DNA of 64,000 nt from Amphiura filiformis (lineage: Eukaryota; Echinodermata; Ophiuroidea; Amphilepidida; Amphiuridae): contig NC_092628.1 in assembly GCF_039555335.1 (NCBI RefSeq), positions 77,936,713-78,000,712 of the forward strand, written 5' to 3'. A model generated the notes under the pieces. That model saw only the letters and a list, made by a program, of their open reading frames with translations, had not been told where the DNA came from and did no database searches. The position numbers and the translations under genes were made by a program. Shown in pieces: positions 26,224-37,347 of this stretch (its first letter is position 1; every line of letters begins with the position of its first letter).

Positions 26224-26420
26224 AATGGGCTATTCCTGTTGCAATCCATATGTCCCTATGGAAGACATGACCTTAATCTTCCACACAGGGGGTGTGAATT
26301 TCAAATGAGGTTACCTGAATGGGTGACTCCATTTGAAGTCTGCATCCCCTGTCTGGGGAGATTAAGTTCATGTCTTCCATAAGGGGTGTGTGGATTTTAA
26401 CTGGAGTACCCCAATACTTG
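26224..26420. repeat. Foldback repeat of the CCCCTGTGGAAGAT type
   Basis: Alternating phrases ATGGAAGACATGA / TCATGTCTTCCAT and CACACAGGGGGTGTG-like blocks in opposite orientations. It belongs to the family seen at 18690-18945 and 24245-24360. Confidence 0.55.
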
Positions 26421-26906
26421 AAAAAGTGGGCTCTGGGCCAAAACCTTGTGAAAGTCACTATGAGCCCACCCTAAAATGTTGTCACCAAAGTTAGTAAAAC
26501 AAACTTAGTGACTTTAACATCAATACATGGCATTATAATGTTCTTGACTTGCGAGCTGAAGTCTTATAAAGTGTCAGAATGTGCACCAGTGTAACATTAC
26601 AATTTTACAACTTGAGTTTGGGCCCCTGAAACTTAATGAGGGCATGTAGATTTCAAACCCAAATAGCCCTTGGAAGGTATGGCTTATTTCAAGTACTATG
26701 CTGGTTGACAGTATGGTATGGTACCACATGATGTAGCTGTAGATAGTAAGAACCTTGTGGTTTTTTTTATCCTGTTCTTATACAATATTCCTCACAAAAT
26801 TTGTCCAAGGTCATTCAGTTTATTATTACATTTATCAAAGTTACAAACATACATGTAGTATGACGGACGATGCGCATGCTGAGTATAGAGCAAAATTTGC
26901 CCTTGA

Positions 26907-27176
26907 GATAGATATGTTTCTCAGATAGACGTGTTTCTCAGATAAATGTGTGTCTCAGATAGATGTGTTTCTCAGATAGACATGTGTCTCAGATAGATGT
27001 GTGTCTCAGATAGACGTGTGTCTCAGATAGATGTGTTTCTCAGATAGACGTGTGTCTCAGATAGATGTGTGTCTCGGATAGATGTGTTTCTCAGATATAT
27101 GTGTTTCTCAGATATATGTGTTTCTCAGAAGATATGTTTCTCAGATAGATGTGTCTCAGATAGATGTGTTTCTCAA
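26907..27176. repeat. Minisatellite, 17-bp unit
   Basis: About sixteen units of TCTCAGATAGA(T/C)GTGTK with length variation at the end of the unit. It is pure enough to be a recent and probably length-variable array. Confidence 0.9.
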
Positions 27177-28343
27177 ACAAGTCCATATCATCATTATCAT
27201 GGAGCATGTTTGTAGTTGCAGGTGTATAGTCTCACTTATTATAGCTGTGTACTCCAAGACACAAATGAGTATAGATAGTTGAATCCATTGACTATGATAT
27301 CTAAGATTTTTGCAAATGTGTTGTTCTCCTTGTTGCAATTTCCCATGGAGTGGTGAGTGTCATTTGTGTATCGCCATAAGAAAGCTTCATGGTTGCTCGG
27401 AAAGGTGTCATCTAAACCTGGAAAATGATCAAATAATAACCATTCTAAATCCCAGTTGTTAAGACATATTGTTACTCACTATATAATAAAAACAATTAAA
27501 GCAACATTTAGCATAGTCTAAGCATAGGTATGTTTATGTTCCAGAATAGAAATGACAATTCCATGTTCATTTTTCAAAAAGTCATGCATGCATGTGACAA
27601 TGCAAACATAAGCACGTCAATCACAAATGTGGTATTAATTGAAAGGGAAGAATAAGATCTATCATTTGAGTGGTCTTTCAGCAAGATTGAAAACATGAAC
27701 TTAGTAAAATTAAAAAAAAAATCATTTTTGGATTTCATTTTAAACATTCACTAGAAAGTAGTAAAGTTGACATAATTATTATTAGTTGAGAAATGTGGTG
27801 AAATAAAGTTGGAAATGAAGTTGGTAATTTCAAGTTAGGTTGGGGAAAGTTCAGTAAGTCTACATGTAGAGCATGCCGAGAAGAAGTCAAATTTAAAGCG
27901 AGTCACGCAAGACTTAATTGGTCATTTAAAAAAATTGCTGATTTCATTTCTAGTTTATTTGCCTCTGGAGTATATGGTCGAATCCAACGAAAAGTGTACA
28001 CGGCATGTTCAGGGCCATAACTTAAAAGTATTAATCAATTGACATTCTTTTTTATATTGTGTTTATTCGCCTTGATCATACGCTTCGCGCCATATATAAT
28101 AAAACCCCCTTCTGTGAAAAATTTAGACACAGAGACCCCAAAACATGCTATTTTTACCCATTTTTTCAAAATATTTCTTAAGGTATTTTTAAAAACATCT
28201 AAATCAGTTATGAAAAGAAGTCATTGGATTGAATCTAAATTGATTTCCTGAAAGGTGTGTATTCAAAGATTGCCTGTTCAATTTTTCACATATTTGTACA
28301 TAATTATGAATTTTTGTGATCATTTTTGAGTGGTATTTTTTAC

Positions 28344-30479
28344 ATTACCTACGAATACAATTTTTCATAGCACTAGATATATCTTTAAAAATGGAAATCA
28401 CTAATAAATGCGCAATTGATACAAGCTTTGATATGTCCAATACTGAAATGCATTGCATTCGGACATCTTTATTATTGTGTTTAGCTGCCAGAAATTCTAA
28501 ATGGCACAAAGGTAGGTTTGGTAAAAAATATGCATTACCTCCGAATACATGTTAAAAGCTGTGTCATTTCCACAAAGTGAGAGAATAGTAAACAATAGTT
28601 AAGGAATAGGTGCAGGGTAATACACTCTTTATTTCTACCAAGTTTCAATAGCCTGCGTTTAAATGTTTCTGAGATGTCAACAATAAAAGCAAGTATTCGT
28701 AGGTAAATTTCGGTAACCGAATATTACCTCTGAATACAATTTGACATCATGACAGTATTGTGAAACACCGCCATTCATGCCAATGCCCATATTGGTACAT
28801 AATGAAGGCCTGTATGTTTGCTATCAAATCATATGTCAATGAAAGTTGCGAATTCACATACATGCCCACCATGCAAAACCGAACTGGCTTAATTGTTGAA
28901 AAATATGTACTGAAATAGACGACGGTCTGCTCATTTGAAAGAAAAATCAGATTCAAAGAAGATTAGAAGGGATAAATACTTGGATTTGTCAACTGTCATG
29001 TGTGCTTCATTTTAAATGTTTACCGACCTTCTGGTTTCTGAGTAATTTGTGTCCAAATTCATTTATTCGAAGGTAACTTTTGACGTTTTCGCTAAGGTTA
29101 CCTACGAATACCATGGAAAAAACGACTGTTCTCATTGTCTCATGATCTAGACAACACAGTGATGGACCCTGTATAAACCTAATTGTAGTTGCCCTCAAAA
29201 GAAAGGCCACAAGACGTAACCGACTCCAAGGTGGACTTCACAAGTCTGCAATAACGGTTTTAAGCGATTTGTGTGCAATTAATCAAATTAAAGTCACTTT
29301 AGTGCCTTTGTTTCTTACTTAAATCCTCTTTCAACCGCTGTGAACCGACATTATTAATACATGATAGGGTCCTAAGTATCAATAAACGCACATAAAGAAA
29401 ATATTACATTCAAAGTGCTTTATAAAATGAAGTTTTGATTGCGATATCCACCAAAAGTCTAATTCTTACCTACAAATACTGAAATGTTACTTACGAATAC
29501 ACCATAATACATGACATGTGTAATGAAGTGTCCCTGCCAATGGAAATTAATTGTCAAAAACTTTAAGCGGTACCCCAGGACACTATTATTACCCATATAC
29601 GGATTCATTCAACAATTATTTATTATGTAAAATTGCTGATTAACTACTTGTATATCAAAATGAAGTGGTCAAAATCTTGCTAAAAGCATCAAAAATTTTT
29701 GATCTAAGGTAATAGCATTTATTCATTTGGACGTACCATCTGAAAGAGATCTAAAACTACCATTTTATTAATTCATTACCATAATAGCCAAATTTAAACC
29801 TCTAAACTCAATATAGATATTGTTAAATCGCTCATGTTACCTACGAATACCCGGGTTTCTTCACCTTTTCATTGTATAAAGCGTTAGGTGTATGCGTATA
29901 ATTCCTAATATTCTTGAAAACATATATCCTACTCGTTATTATACAATGTGTAAATTGATTCATACTCATTTGATAAATAAAATACAGAAACTGACCTAAA
30001 CTTCATTTTCAAAAATAAACTAGCATAAACTGACAAAGATCATATTGATCGCGTTATAAAAATAAAAACAAATATTTTCTGGTTGAGCTAGAATTTTCCT
30101 GACACCCTGTGGTCTACATTACACGAAAAAAGCGTTAATGGTGTATGCGTTAGGTGTATGCGTATAATTCCTAATATTCTTGAAAACATATATCCTACTC
30201 GTTATTATACAATGTGTAAATTGATTCATACTCATTTGATAAATAAAATACAGAAACTGACCTAAACTTCATTTTCAAAAATAAACTAGCATAAACTGAC
30301 AAAGATCATATTGATCGCGTTATAAAAAATAAAAACAAATATTTTCTGGTTGAGCTAGAATTTTCCTGACACCCTGTGGTCTACATTACACGAAAAAAGC
30401 GTTAATGGGAATATTCCATTTGTTTTAGGTTGATTAGTATTGCGATAGTGAAAGCATCCTAGTGGTATTCGTAGGTAAC
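28344..30479. repeat. Ten dispersed copies of a GTTACCTACGAATAC motif
   Basis: Copies with 0-3 mismatches start at 28344, 28534, 28723, 29097, 29465, 29486 and 29836 on the plus strand and at 28693, 29063 and 30465 on the minus strand. Spacing is irregular (21 to about 630 bp) and the DNA between copies is not repeated, except for the 266-bp duplication listed below. Function is unknown. They could be transposase-binding sites of an unrecognised element, or protein-binding sites. Confidence 0.75.
29881..30408. repeat. Tandem duplication, 266-bp unit, two copies
   Basis: GCGTTAGGTGTATGCG at 29881 recurs at 30147, and the following 260 bp are almost identical. The near identity points to a recent event. 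The unit is non-coding. Confidence 0.95.
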
Positions 30480-31000
30480 ATTGGGTTTTGATATCACATT
30501 TACTATCACACGTCCTGGATTTATTTTTCAAGATTAGTAATGGCACTTTTGGTTCCTATAAGGCCAATATGTCATCAATCAATGGGCAAAAGGAAAAAAT
30601 TGTGGAGACATTTTTATTTCGGACTTTTATTTTTGGCCCGTGGACACTTTTGGTTGGATTCGACCATATATATTTCGGACGTTTGTTTGAGAAGAAATGC
30701 TGGATAAGTAAGGTACCAAATATAGGGTGTGCACTTTTCAGATGGTGATCACCACTCGCTGATGAAAGATGAATTGGAGTACCATCTGAAAATTCCGAGG
30801 TAGGAATTAATTCCTTGTGTTTGGATTAAAAGTTTAAATTAAAATCAAGTTCTTGTTTAAATGTATTTACAGGAGACTGATTATGTCAATTCTGTCAAAA
30901 AATGTAACACAGGGAATACGGGATTACATATCATTCTTTCTCAGTATCCTAGGACACTTGTGCTTATTTATTCGTTTTAAGAACGCCAATGGCAATGCCC

Positions 31001-31622
31001 TAAGGGAAGGGGTATGAACGTTTGGGCAGTATTTATTGTGGGTCATTAGAGCACATCAGACATATCGAATCGCATTCTGAACACGAAGAATGTCCTTCTG
31101 ATATCAAATAATTTTGATTTTTGAAATTCGCAATGTAATACACATTTTATGGCAAATCATTAAAATTGATATTTTTGATATTTAACAGTACTCGAAGTAA
31201 ACTTTATAAATCTGATGATTTATATTTAAAGTGTATGTAGGTGGGATGAAAAGCCGACGATCAATTGAAAATTTTGACCTTTCGTATTGAAGATATGGAT
31301 TTTTTCCCAAAACACCAACAAAAATAGGTCTTTTTCAATTGATCGTCGGCTTTTCCTCCCAGCTACATACACTTTAAGAATATATCATTAAATTTATAAA
31401 ATTTACTTCGAGGACTGTTATATCTCAAAAATGTGAAAAATATCCGAATTTATTAATTTGTCATAAAATTTGTATTATATCGTAAATTTCATAAAATGAA
31501 AATTATTTGATATCAGAAGGACATTCTTCGTATTCAGAATGCAATTTGATATGTCTGATGTGCTCTCATGTCCCACAAAAATACCGTCGAAACGCTCAAA
31601 ACGCTCATTCCAGTTCCCTTAA
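31001..31622. mobile_element. Long-arm TIR element (TTAAGGG family), copy 1
   Basis: The left and right halves are inverse copies: CACATCAGACATATCGAAT, GAAGAATGTCCTTCTGATAT and AAAAGCCGACGATCAATTGA all recur inverted, with ends TAAGGGA and TCCCTTAA. The family recurs at 35205-35355 and 36251-36922. A TTAA at the ends would fit a piggyBac-type target site, but the class is not certain. Confidence 0.8.
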
Positions 31623-31644
31623 CTGCAGAGAATGAGTGACATTT

Positions 31645-34600
31645 TTAATGAAATACTAATTCTATAATGGGATACCTGCCCGGGATACCTGATTCCAGCA
31701 ATTCCTTAGTGTGTGGATCATAAACCAACCAATTCCATTCATCTTCATTTTCTAGGGAATTAATAGAGGTCACATAGTTTCCGTGTGTTTCATCATGTTC
31801 TGTGGTGAACCTGAAAGGAAAAAGAGCAATAATATTATTAGCTGACATTTTAGTAATAATTTTACAACCATTTACATGTTCTGATTTCATTACTATTAAT
31901 CGAAGAGGTTTTCAGAGTTTTAGTTGAATCTGCTGACACTTTTATTTGGTATTAAGGAAAAATTCGAGACCTTATACACAAAAGACCATGAAGTATCTTT
32001 ATTATTTATGCAGTTAACAACTAGTAGACTTTTGGCAATATATAAACCAAAATCTTCTGGGCACAATCTCGAATTTTCACTGCTACTCTCGATCAGAATG
32101 GAATGTTTTTATTAAACGAACATACTTTATCATTTTTGTTGTATTGCTAAGCAGTATCCAGAAGCAAAGAGAAATACATAATAAAAGTAAACATCTCAAA
32201 AAAGGTAACTAACCCCCTTAAATAATGACCATTATTCAAAAAGGGGCTATTGTATTACAAATCTGTAAAATGCGTTGGAAGCAGAATTTATTTCAGCCTA
32301 TTTTGACACCACATTTGATACGATAGCCCAGAAAACAATAAAACACCGGTCAATTTAATGTAGTAAGGTCCAGATTTGAAAGTTGCACTTATATACAATA
32401 CAAAAACACTATATCATTACACCGATTTCCTTCCACATACTGAATACAAAATCAATACAATTTACTGCAACTTTCAGATGTTGGGTTACATTGATTTAAA
32501 TGTACGCTGTGACGTCAGTATTTGGTTAATTGCTACAAATGAGGTGTCAAAATGTGCAGAAATAAATTCTGCTTCCAACGCATTTTACAGATTTGTAATA
32601 CAATTGCCCGTTTTTGAATAATGATCATTATTTAAGGGGGTTAGTTACTTTTTTTGAGATGTTTAGTTCGAAATGTTGACCCTTTTAAAATTGCAAAAAC
32701 TAACATTTGACGGCTCTATATGTTTCTAAAATTAGGAATTCTAACACATTTATTGGTCTACAAAGGATTACATTTTTTTTGGCAAGTATGTGTCAAAACG
32801 CCCTCAACTTTGACTTCCAGTCAAACTTCAAGAAAAAACGACAACATCTTATTGTGACAGACCAGAAATACACATACTCAAATTTCTTTGGATGTTGTGA
32901 GTGCGCATCAACTAAGACTTGACCAAGCGTTGAACCAGATGTGGCAATGACAGGCAGATGACATACAGTAGGCCAGGAAGGATCACGATCATTGACAGCA
33001 GTAAACTTCACCTTGATGTTGGGATGACTTGATGCAGAAGATCTCTTCTCACAGTTATCTTATTTGAAATGATAATATCAAAACATTACTTGGTTAAAGT
33101 AGCCCTTAGGGATCAACAAGTTTATCAGGCCATAGACCCTATAGGGTAAAAATCAGGCGTAGGATGTATGATACTAAACTCCTTGGTTCTAAGAGCAAAA
33201 GGCTGCCACCAAGTGCAGATTTGTTTCCCTCTCTTTGGATCATGAATTAAGGGTTCGGTAACAAGTCATCTTTGGGGAAGATAAACTTGTTTCCCTTTAA
33301 GTTCATTTTGATACATTGTAAGACATACCGACATTTTGATGGATATTGGACTTAAAAGCAGGAAGGCCTGAAAACGAAGAATACAGTACATTGTATGTAT
33401 AAAGAAGCCTAACAACATTATTTAAAAAGATATGAAATAAAAGCCAACAATTACTATGGCAAATACCAGACTTATTTAGCTCGATCGCATCACATACCAT
33501 TATTGCATAACACCACTCACCTGGTAATGTTAAATCCTCATTTCCTCCTTCATACAGGTATATATCGTTGATGACTGAAGTAACGTCCATGTATTTCCAA
33601 ACTATGTCACTATCCTTCCCTGGATAAGTCTCGTCAACTCCTGTACGGAAGGTAAGATTGTCACACCAGGATTGGTATTCTTAACTCACTGAGTACATTT
33701 CCGAGAATAATATGACTGCAGTTTATAAGTACAAAGTTAACGCCAAATTTCACTCACAAATAGTAGACATTGCCATGCATTCAAAAACAAAGAGTCGAAA
33801 AAACGTTTCATACCTTTTTCCAGAAGTTGGTTAGTGGTTCCATTAAATACCATCCAGTAGTATGGATGTCTGTTGCATACATCGTTGATGCATTCTACCA
33901 TACGTCCAATAGAGTGTGTAGTATAGTTGAAACTATAAAAGATGTAAGACACGTAACAGTAAAGTGTTTTATCATATTAATTTGTATATTGTTTAAATCA
34001 ATCTACTTTAATTAAGAGCAGAAGAAATACAAAGCATCAGCTAGACGAGCAATGAATGCATGACATACGAAATAAAATATCAAATGTAATTTACGAAAAA
34101 TGCAGGCATCTGCCAAATGTAAATAGTAATAAATGTTGAATATAGCCGTGCACAGAGAAGTGTGGCCCAATCGCTTCAAAAGAGAGCTGGACACTCCGGC
34201 CTATGAAAGCTCAAAGGTGCAGGTCCTGATTGACAGGGCTTACGCCCCCCCCACCCCCTCCCCCATCACCTGTGGTTAGGCCACTAAATTTACCTAAAAT
34301 CCTGAGGAAAGTGATGATTCCCTACGGTCATCACTTGGTATAAATTGGTATTCCTTGGTGTGGAAACATGGAATTGACAATCCGGAGAAGACGGTATGTT
34401 GTCATCTCCACTTACAACTGTCATCAGCACTTTGAATGCCGCGTCTTGATTATCGAAGCCTCTACTGATGGGGCATGTCTCTGAAATGTAAATTCAATGA
34501 TTACTAGCATTTAAAAAAGTTTGAGTGGTCACATTTTATTCAAACCAAAACTAGGAAACTTTTACGTTTTTCCGTGACCAACAGAAATGTTGAGACAGAC

Positions 34601-34900
34601 TGGAAAGAAGCTCTTTGGAAAGAGAGAAGACATAAACTCGACATCAAAGCATGAAGTTTCCATATACCGTGAGCTCCATAGAGCTCATCATGATATCAAA
34701 TGTGGTTTTCCAAGTTTCCACTATTTAGCTTTTCAGTGTCACTTATAAGCTTCTGATTATCTATCTAATGTCAAATACGTTCCATCGCAATTATATCATC
34801 AGTTATTTTAGACCACCTTACCTTCTTGATTGTCTATGGGGTTCGAGGAAGCACTTGAAATATACAAAGCTATCGTCAAAGCAATCCAGAGTCCTGCCAT
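31645..34900 (-). CDS. Secreted protein with two transcobalamin-like (DUF4430-type) domains, 6 exons
   Basis: Read on the minus strand: 34900-34822, 34480-34294, 33932-33814, 33640-33521, 33058-32878 and 31810-31645 (TAA). GT-AG junctions and phases 1, 2, 1, 1, 2 all agree, giving 283 residues. Residues 1-19 (MAGLWIALTIALYISSASS) are a clear signal peptide. Two similar modules follow. In the first, a beta-rich stretch with a short STPRNTNLYQVM phrase leads to G.MVECIND and YYWMVFNG (residues 113-120), then a GVDETYP..SDIVWKY close. In the second, GSTLGQVLVDA leads to YVTSIN and EWNWLVYD (253-260). This order matches the C-terminal beta domain of transcobalamin and intrinsic factor (DUF4430), which contacts cobalamin. 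Sequons lie at N91 and N119. There is no alpha-barrel domain, so cobalamin binding is unproven. The last exon could instead splice at a GT after S269; the stop used here gives a plausible but short C-terminus. Confidence 0.7.
32190..32662. repeat. Palindromic element in intron 5 of the DUF4430 gene
   Basis: CATCTCAAAAAA.GTAACTAA, CCCCCTTAAATAATG and ATTACAAATCTGTAAAATGC at the left are all mirrored at the right end. The arms are roughly 150 bp and the centre about 170 bp. It is a non-coding, MITE-like foldback element. Confidence 0.8.
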
Positions 34901-35204
34901 GTTTACAAATGCAGCATGCAAAATCAAATCTGCAAAACGTTTTTGTTTTTTAATTATTTGATTTGCAAATCCATAAAATGCGACACTCACTCATATGCCA
35001 GGATTTGATAATACGTCTAGTCGACTACTATCTTGTCTATTTGTCTTTCGACACTACACAATAGAAGTAAAGTTCAAAGGTCACACACCTGAGTTGAACT
35101 ATTTTGTGAAGTTTGCATAAACTTCAATCTAGTTTCACAAATGCGATTTAACCTCAGGTTTGTTTACACGAGGTTATTAATGAATATAGCATTCTTAACG
35201 CTTT

Positions 35205-35355
35205 GTGTTATATCATGAATTTCAAAAAATAAAAATTATTTGATATCAGAAAGACATTCTTCGTATTCAGAATGCAACTCGATATGTCTGATGTGCTCTC
35301 ATGTCCCTCAAAAAATACTGTCGAAACGCTCAAAACGCTCATTCCAGATCCCTTA
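35205..35355. mobile_element. TTAAGGG family TIR element, one-ended fragment
   Basis: Matches only the right terminal 150 bp of the family (GATATCAGAAAGACATTCTT to CCAGATCCCTTAA). Confidence 0.75.
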
Positions 35356-36250
35356 ATTGCTTATGCTTATCTAATACGTGCCGTTGCTATAAATTATAAA
35401 TCTTTGAAACTGTTTCGTTATAAAATTTATGATCAAAATTCGTTTCGGTTAAGACCAAAATTAGCAAGAAAAGTGCAAAATTTTCTCGTGGAGCCATTGA
35501 AAGTAGTGTCTTGTCTCAGTTTGCCATTTCCCAACTTGGACCGCTGCATTGCTTGCCTGTGTTTTCACAAATGCAAAACCTCTTACTTTTTTCCCCTATC
35601 TTTATAAAATATTAATTGAACATTTATACTGCAAATTGAATGACTCCACTGCCCCATACAGGCCTGCCCGTCACCCCCCCCCCCCCGGCAAAATCCCAGT
35701 ATGCTACTCCTTCAAATCCATAAACAGAAGAAACATATTTACAGCAATTTTGTATGATTTCGGAAATATAATTTTATATTTATTAAAATGATATTAGTTT
35801 TCACTGACAGATATGTTCCCATATTTCATTTTGAGCAGAACTATATGAAATAAAGTAAGAAGGACTCGCTATTTGCAGCACCCAGATCGTGAATGTAATC
35901 GGCGAAGGCTAGCATCTCATTGGTTGATTTAAGATTAACATCACGGGATTAATATTGAATCTCAGATTTTTGTCACAAATATTGCGCCCATAGTGACCGC
36001 ACTTGCAGGTCCCATACCATAGTTGAAGTCTGTGAAAATCGAAAATCTTACACTAGAAGCCTAAATTTCACACCTAAGTTTAACATCAGGGTTTGAAAAA
36101 ATATACAGTACCAAGCATTATAGTTTTCTTCTGACATTTACTGAAAAGAAAAGAAAATTATTGCTTTAAATTAATTTTACATTGAAAAGGTGTAACTCAA
36201 AATTTTGCTAATTTCAACACCAAATTCGATTGTTTGCATTGATTGCCTCA

Positions 36251-36922
36251 TTAAGGGATCTGGAATGAGCGTTTTGAGCGTTTCGACAGTATTTTTTGTG
36301 GGACATGGGAGCGCATCAGACATATCGAATTGCATTCTGAATACGAAGAATGTCTTTCTGATATCAAATAATTTTCATTTTTTGAAATTCACGATATAAT
36401 ACAAAAATTATGACAAATTATTAAAATTTAATATTTTTCACATTTTTGAGATATAACAGTCCTCGAAGTAAATTTTTATAAATTTAATGATATATTCTTA
36501 AAGCGTATGTAGCTGGGAGGAAAAGCCGACGGTCAATTGAAATTTTGACCTTTCGTATTGAAGATATGGATTTTTTTTTCTAAAATGACCTATTTTTTTT
36601 TGTTTTTTGTAAAAGATTCCATATCTTCAATACGAAAGGTCAAAATTTTCAATTAATCGTCGGCTTTTCATCCCACCTACATACACTTTAAGTATAAATC
36701 ATCAGATTTATAAAGTTTACTTCGAGTACTGTTAAATATCAAAAATATCAATTTTAATGATTTGCCATAAAATGTGTATTACATTGCGAATTTCAAAAAT
36801 CAAAATTATTTGATATCAGAAGGACATTCTTCGTATTAAGAATGCAATTCGATATGTCTGATGTGCTCTAATGTCCCACAATAAATACTGTCCAAAGATA
36901 CTGTCAAATACCCCACCCCTTA
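36251..36922. mobile_element. TTAAGGG family TIR element, full-length copy
   Basis: It starts TTAAGGGATCTGGAATGAGC, is built of two inverse halves as at 31001-31622, and ends CCCCACCCCTTAA. It lies about 430 bp upstream of the start codon of transporter copy A. It has no coding content. Confidence 0.8.
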
Positions 36923-37347
36923 AATGACTAAGTGAGCCTTGTACAACAATAGCCATCGGTTGACTAGCGTTCTGATTGAATGAACCATCAATTTAACGTG
37001 CATCTGGTTTATCCTAATTTGTTTTTATTTTTATTTTTTTAAATCGCTGTAAAACACCGATGCCTATAATATTGCTCAATTCTTTTGTTTATTGACCTTT
37101 AAGTTCTGTTTTGCTTTCTTCAAGTTGGCAGCTAGCAATATTCAGTATCATCATTATCATCATCTTTCAATACTGTGCAGAATACCTCCGCTGGAGTATT
37201 CGCATAGTAGTCTATAGTCTATGAGTATTAGTAAGTGCAACATAGCATTACAAACTGCATCCATTACTACTGCTCTGATGTTACTCTCGTGGTGCCAGGT
37301 AACAGATATTCAGTTTGCCAATGGTGTTCTGATAGCAAAAAACAATC

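Larger units (their letters stand above)
22530..31644. other. TCHP 3' UTR and gene-free interval
   Basis: The first part should be TCHP 3' UTR. Beyond it I found no exon chain on either strand. Contents are the TIR elements, inverted repeats, minisatellite, tandem duplication and dispersed 15-bp motif listed separately. The rest is AT-rich DNA without recognisable coding signal. Confidence 0.6.
34901..37347. other. Gene-free interval between divergent genes
   Basis: It lies between the start codons of the minus-strand DUF4430 gene and the plus-strand transporter copy A, so it should contain both promoters. The only identifiable contents are two members of the TTAAGGG repeat family (35205-35355 and 36251-36922). 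No exon chain was found. Confidence 0.6.

Noticed and set aside
26907-27176. CRISPR-like array
   Set aside because: Units are 17 bp without unique spacers, in an animal genome; it is a minisatellite.
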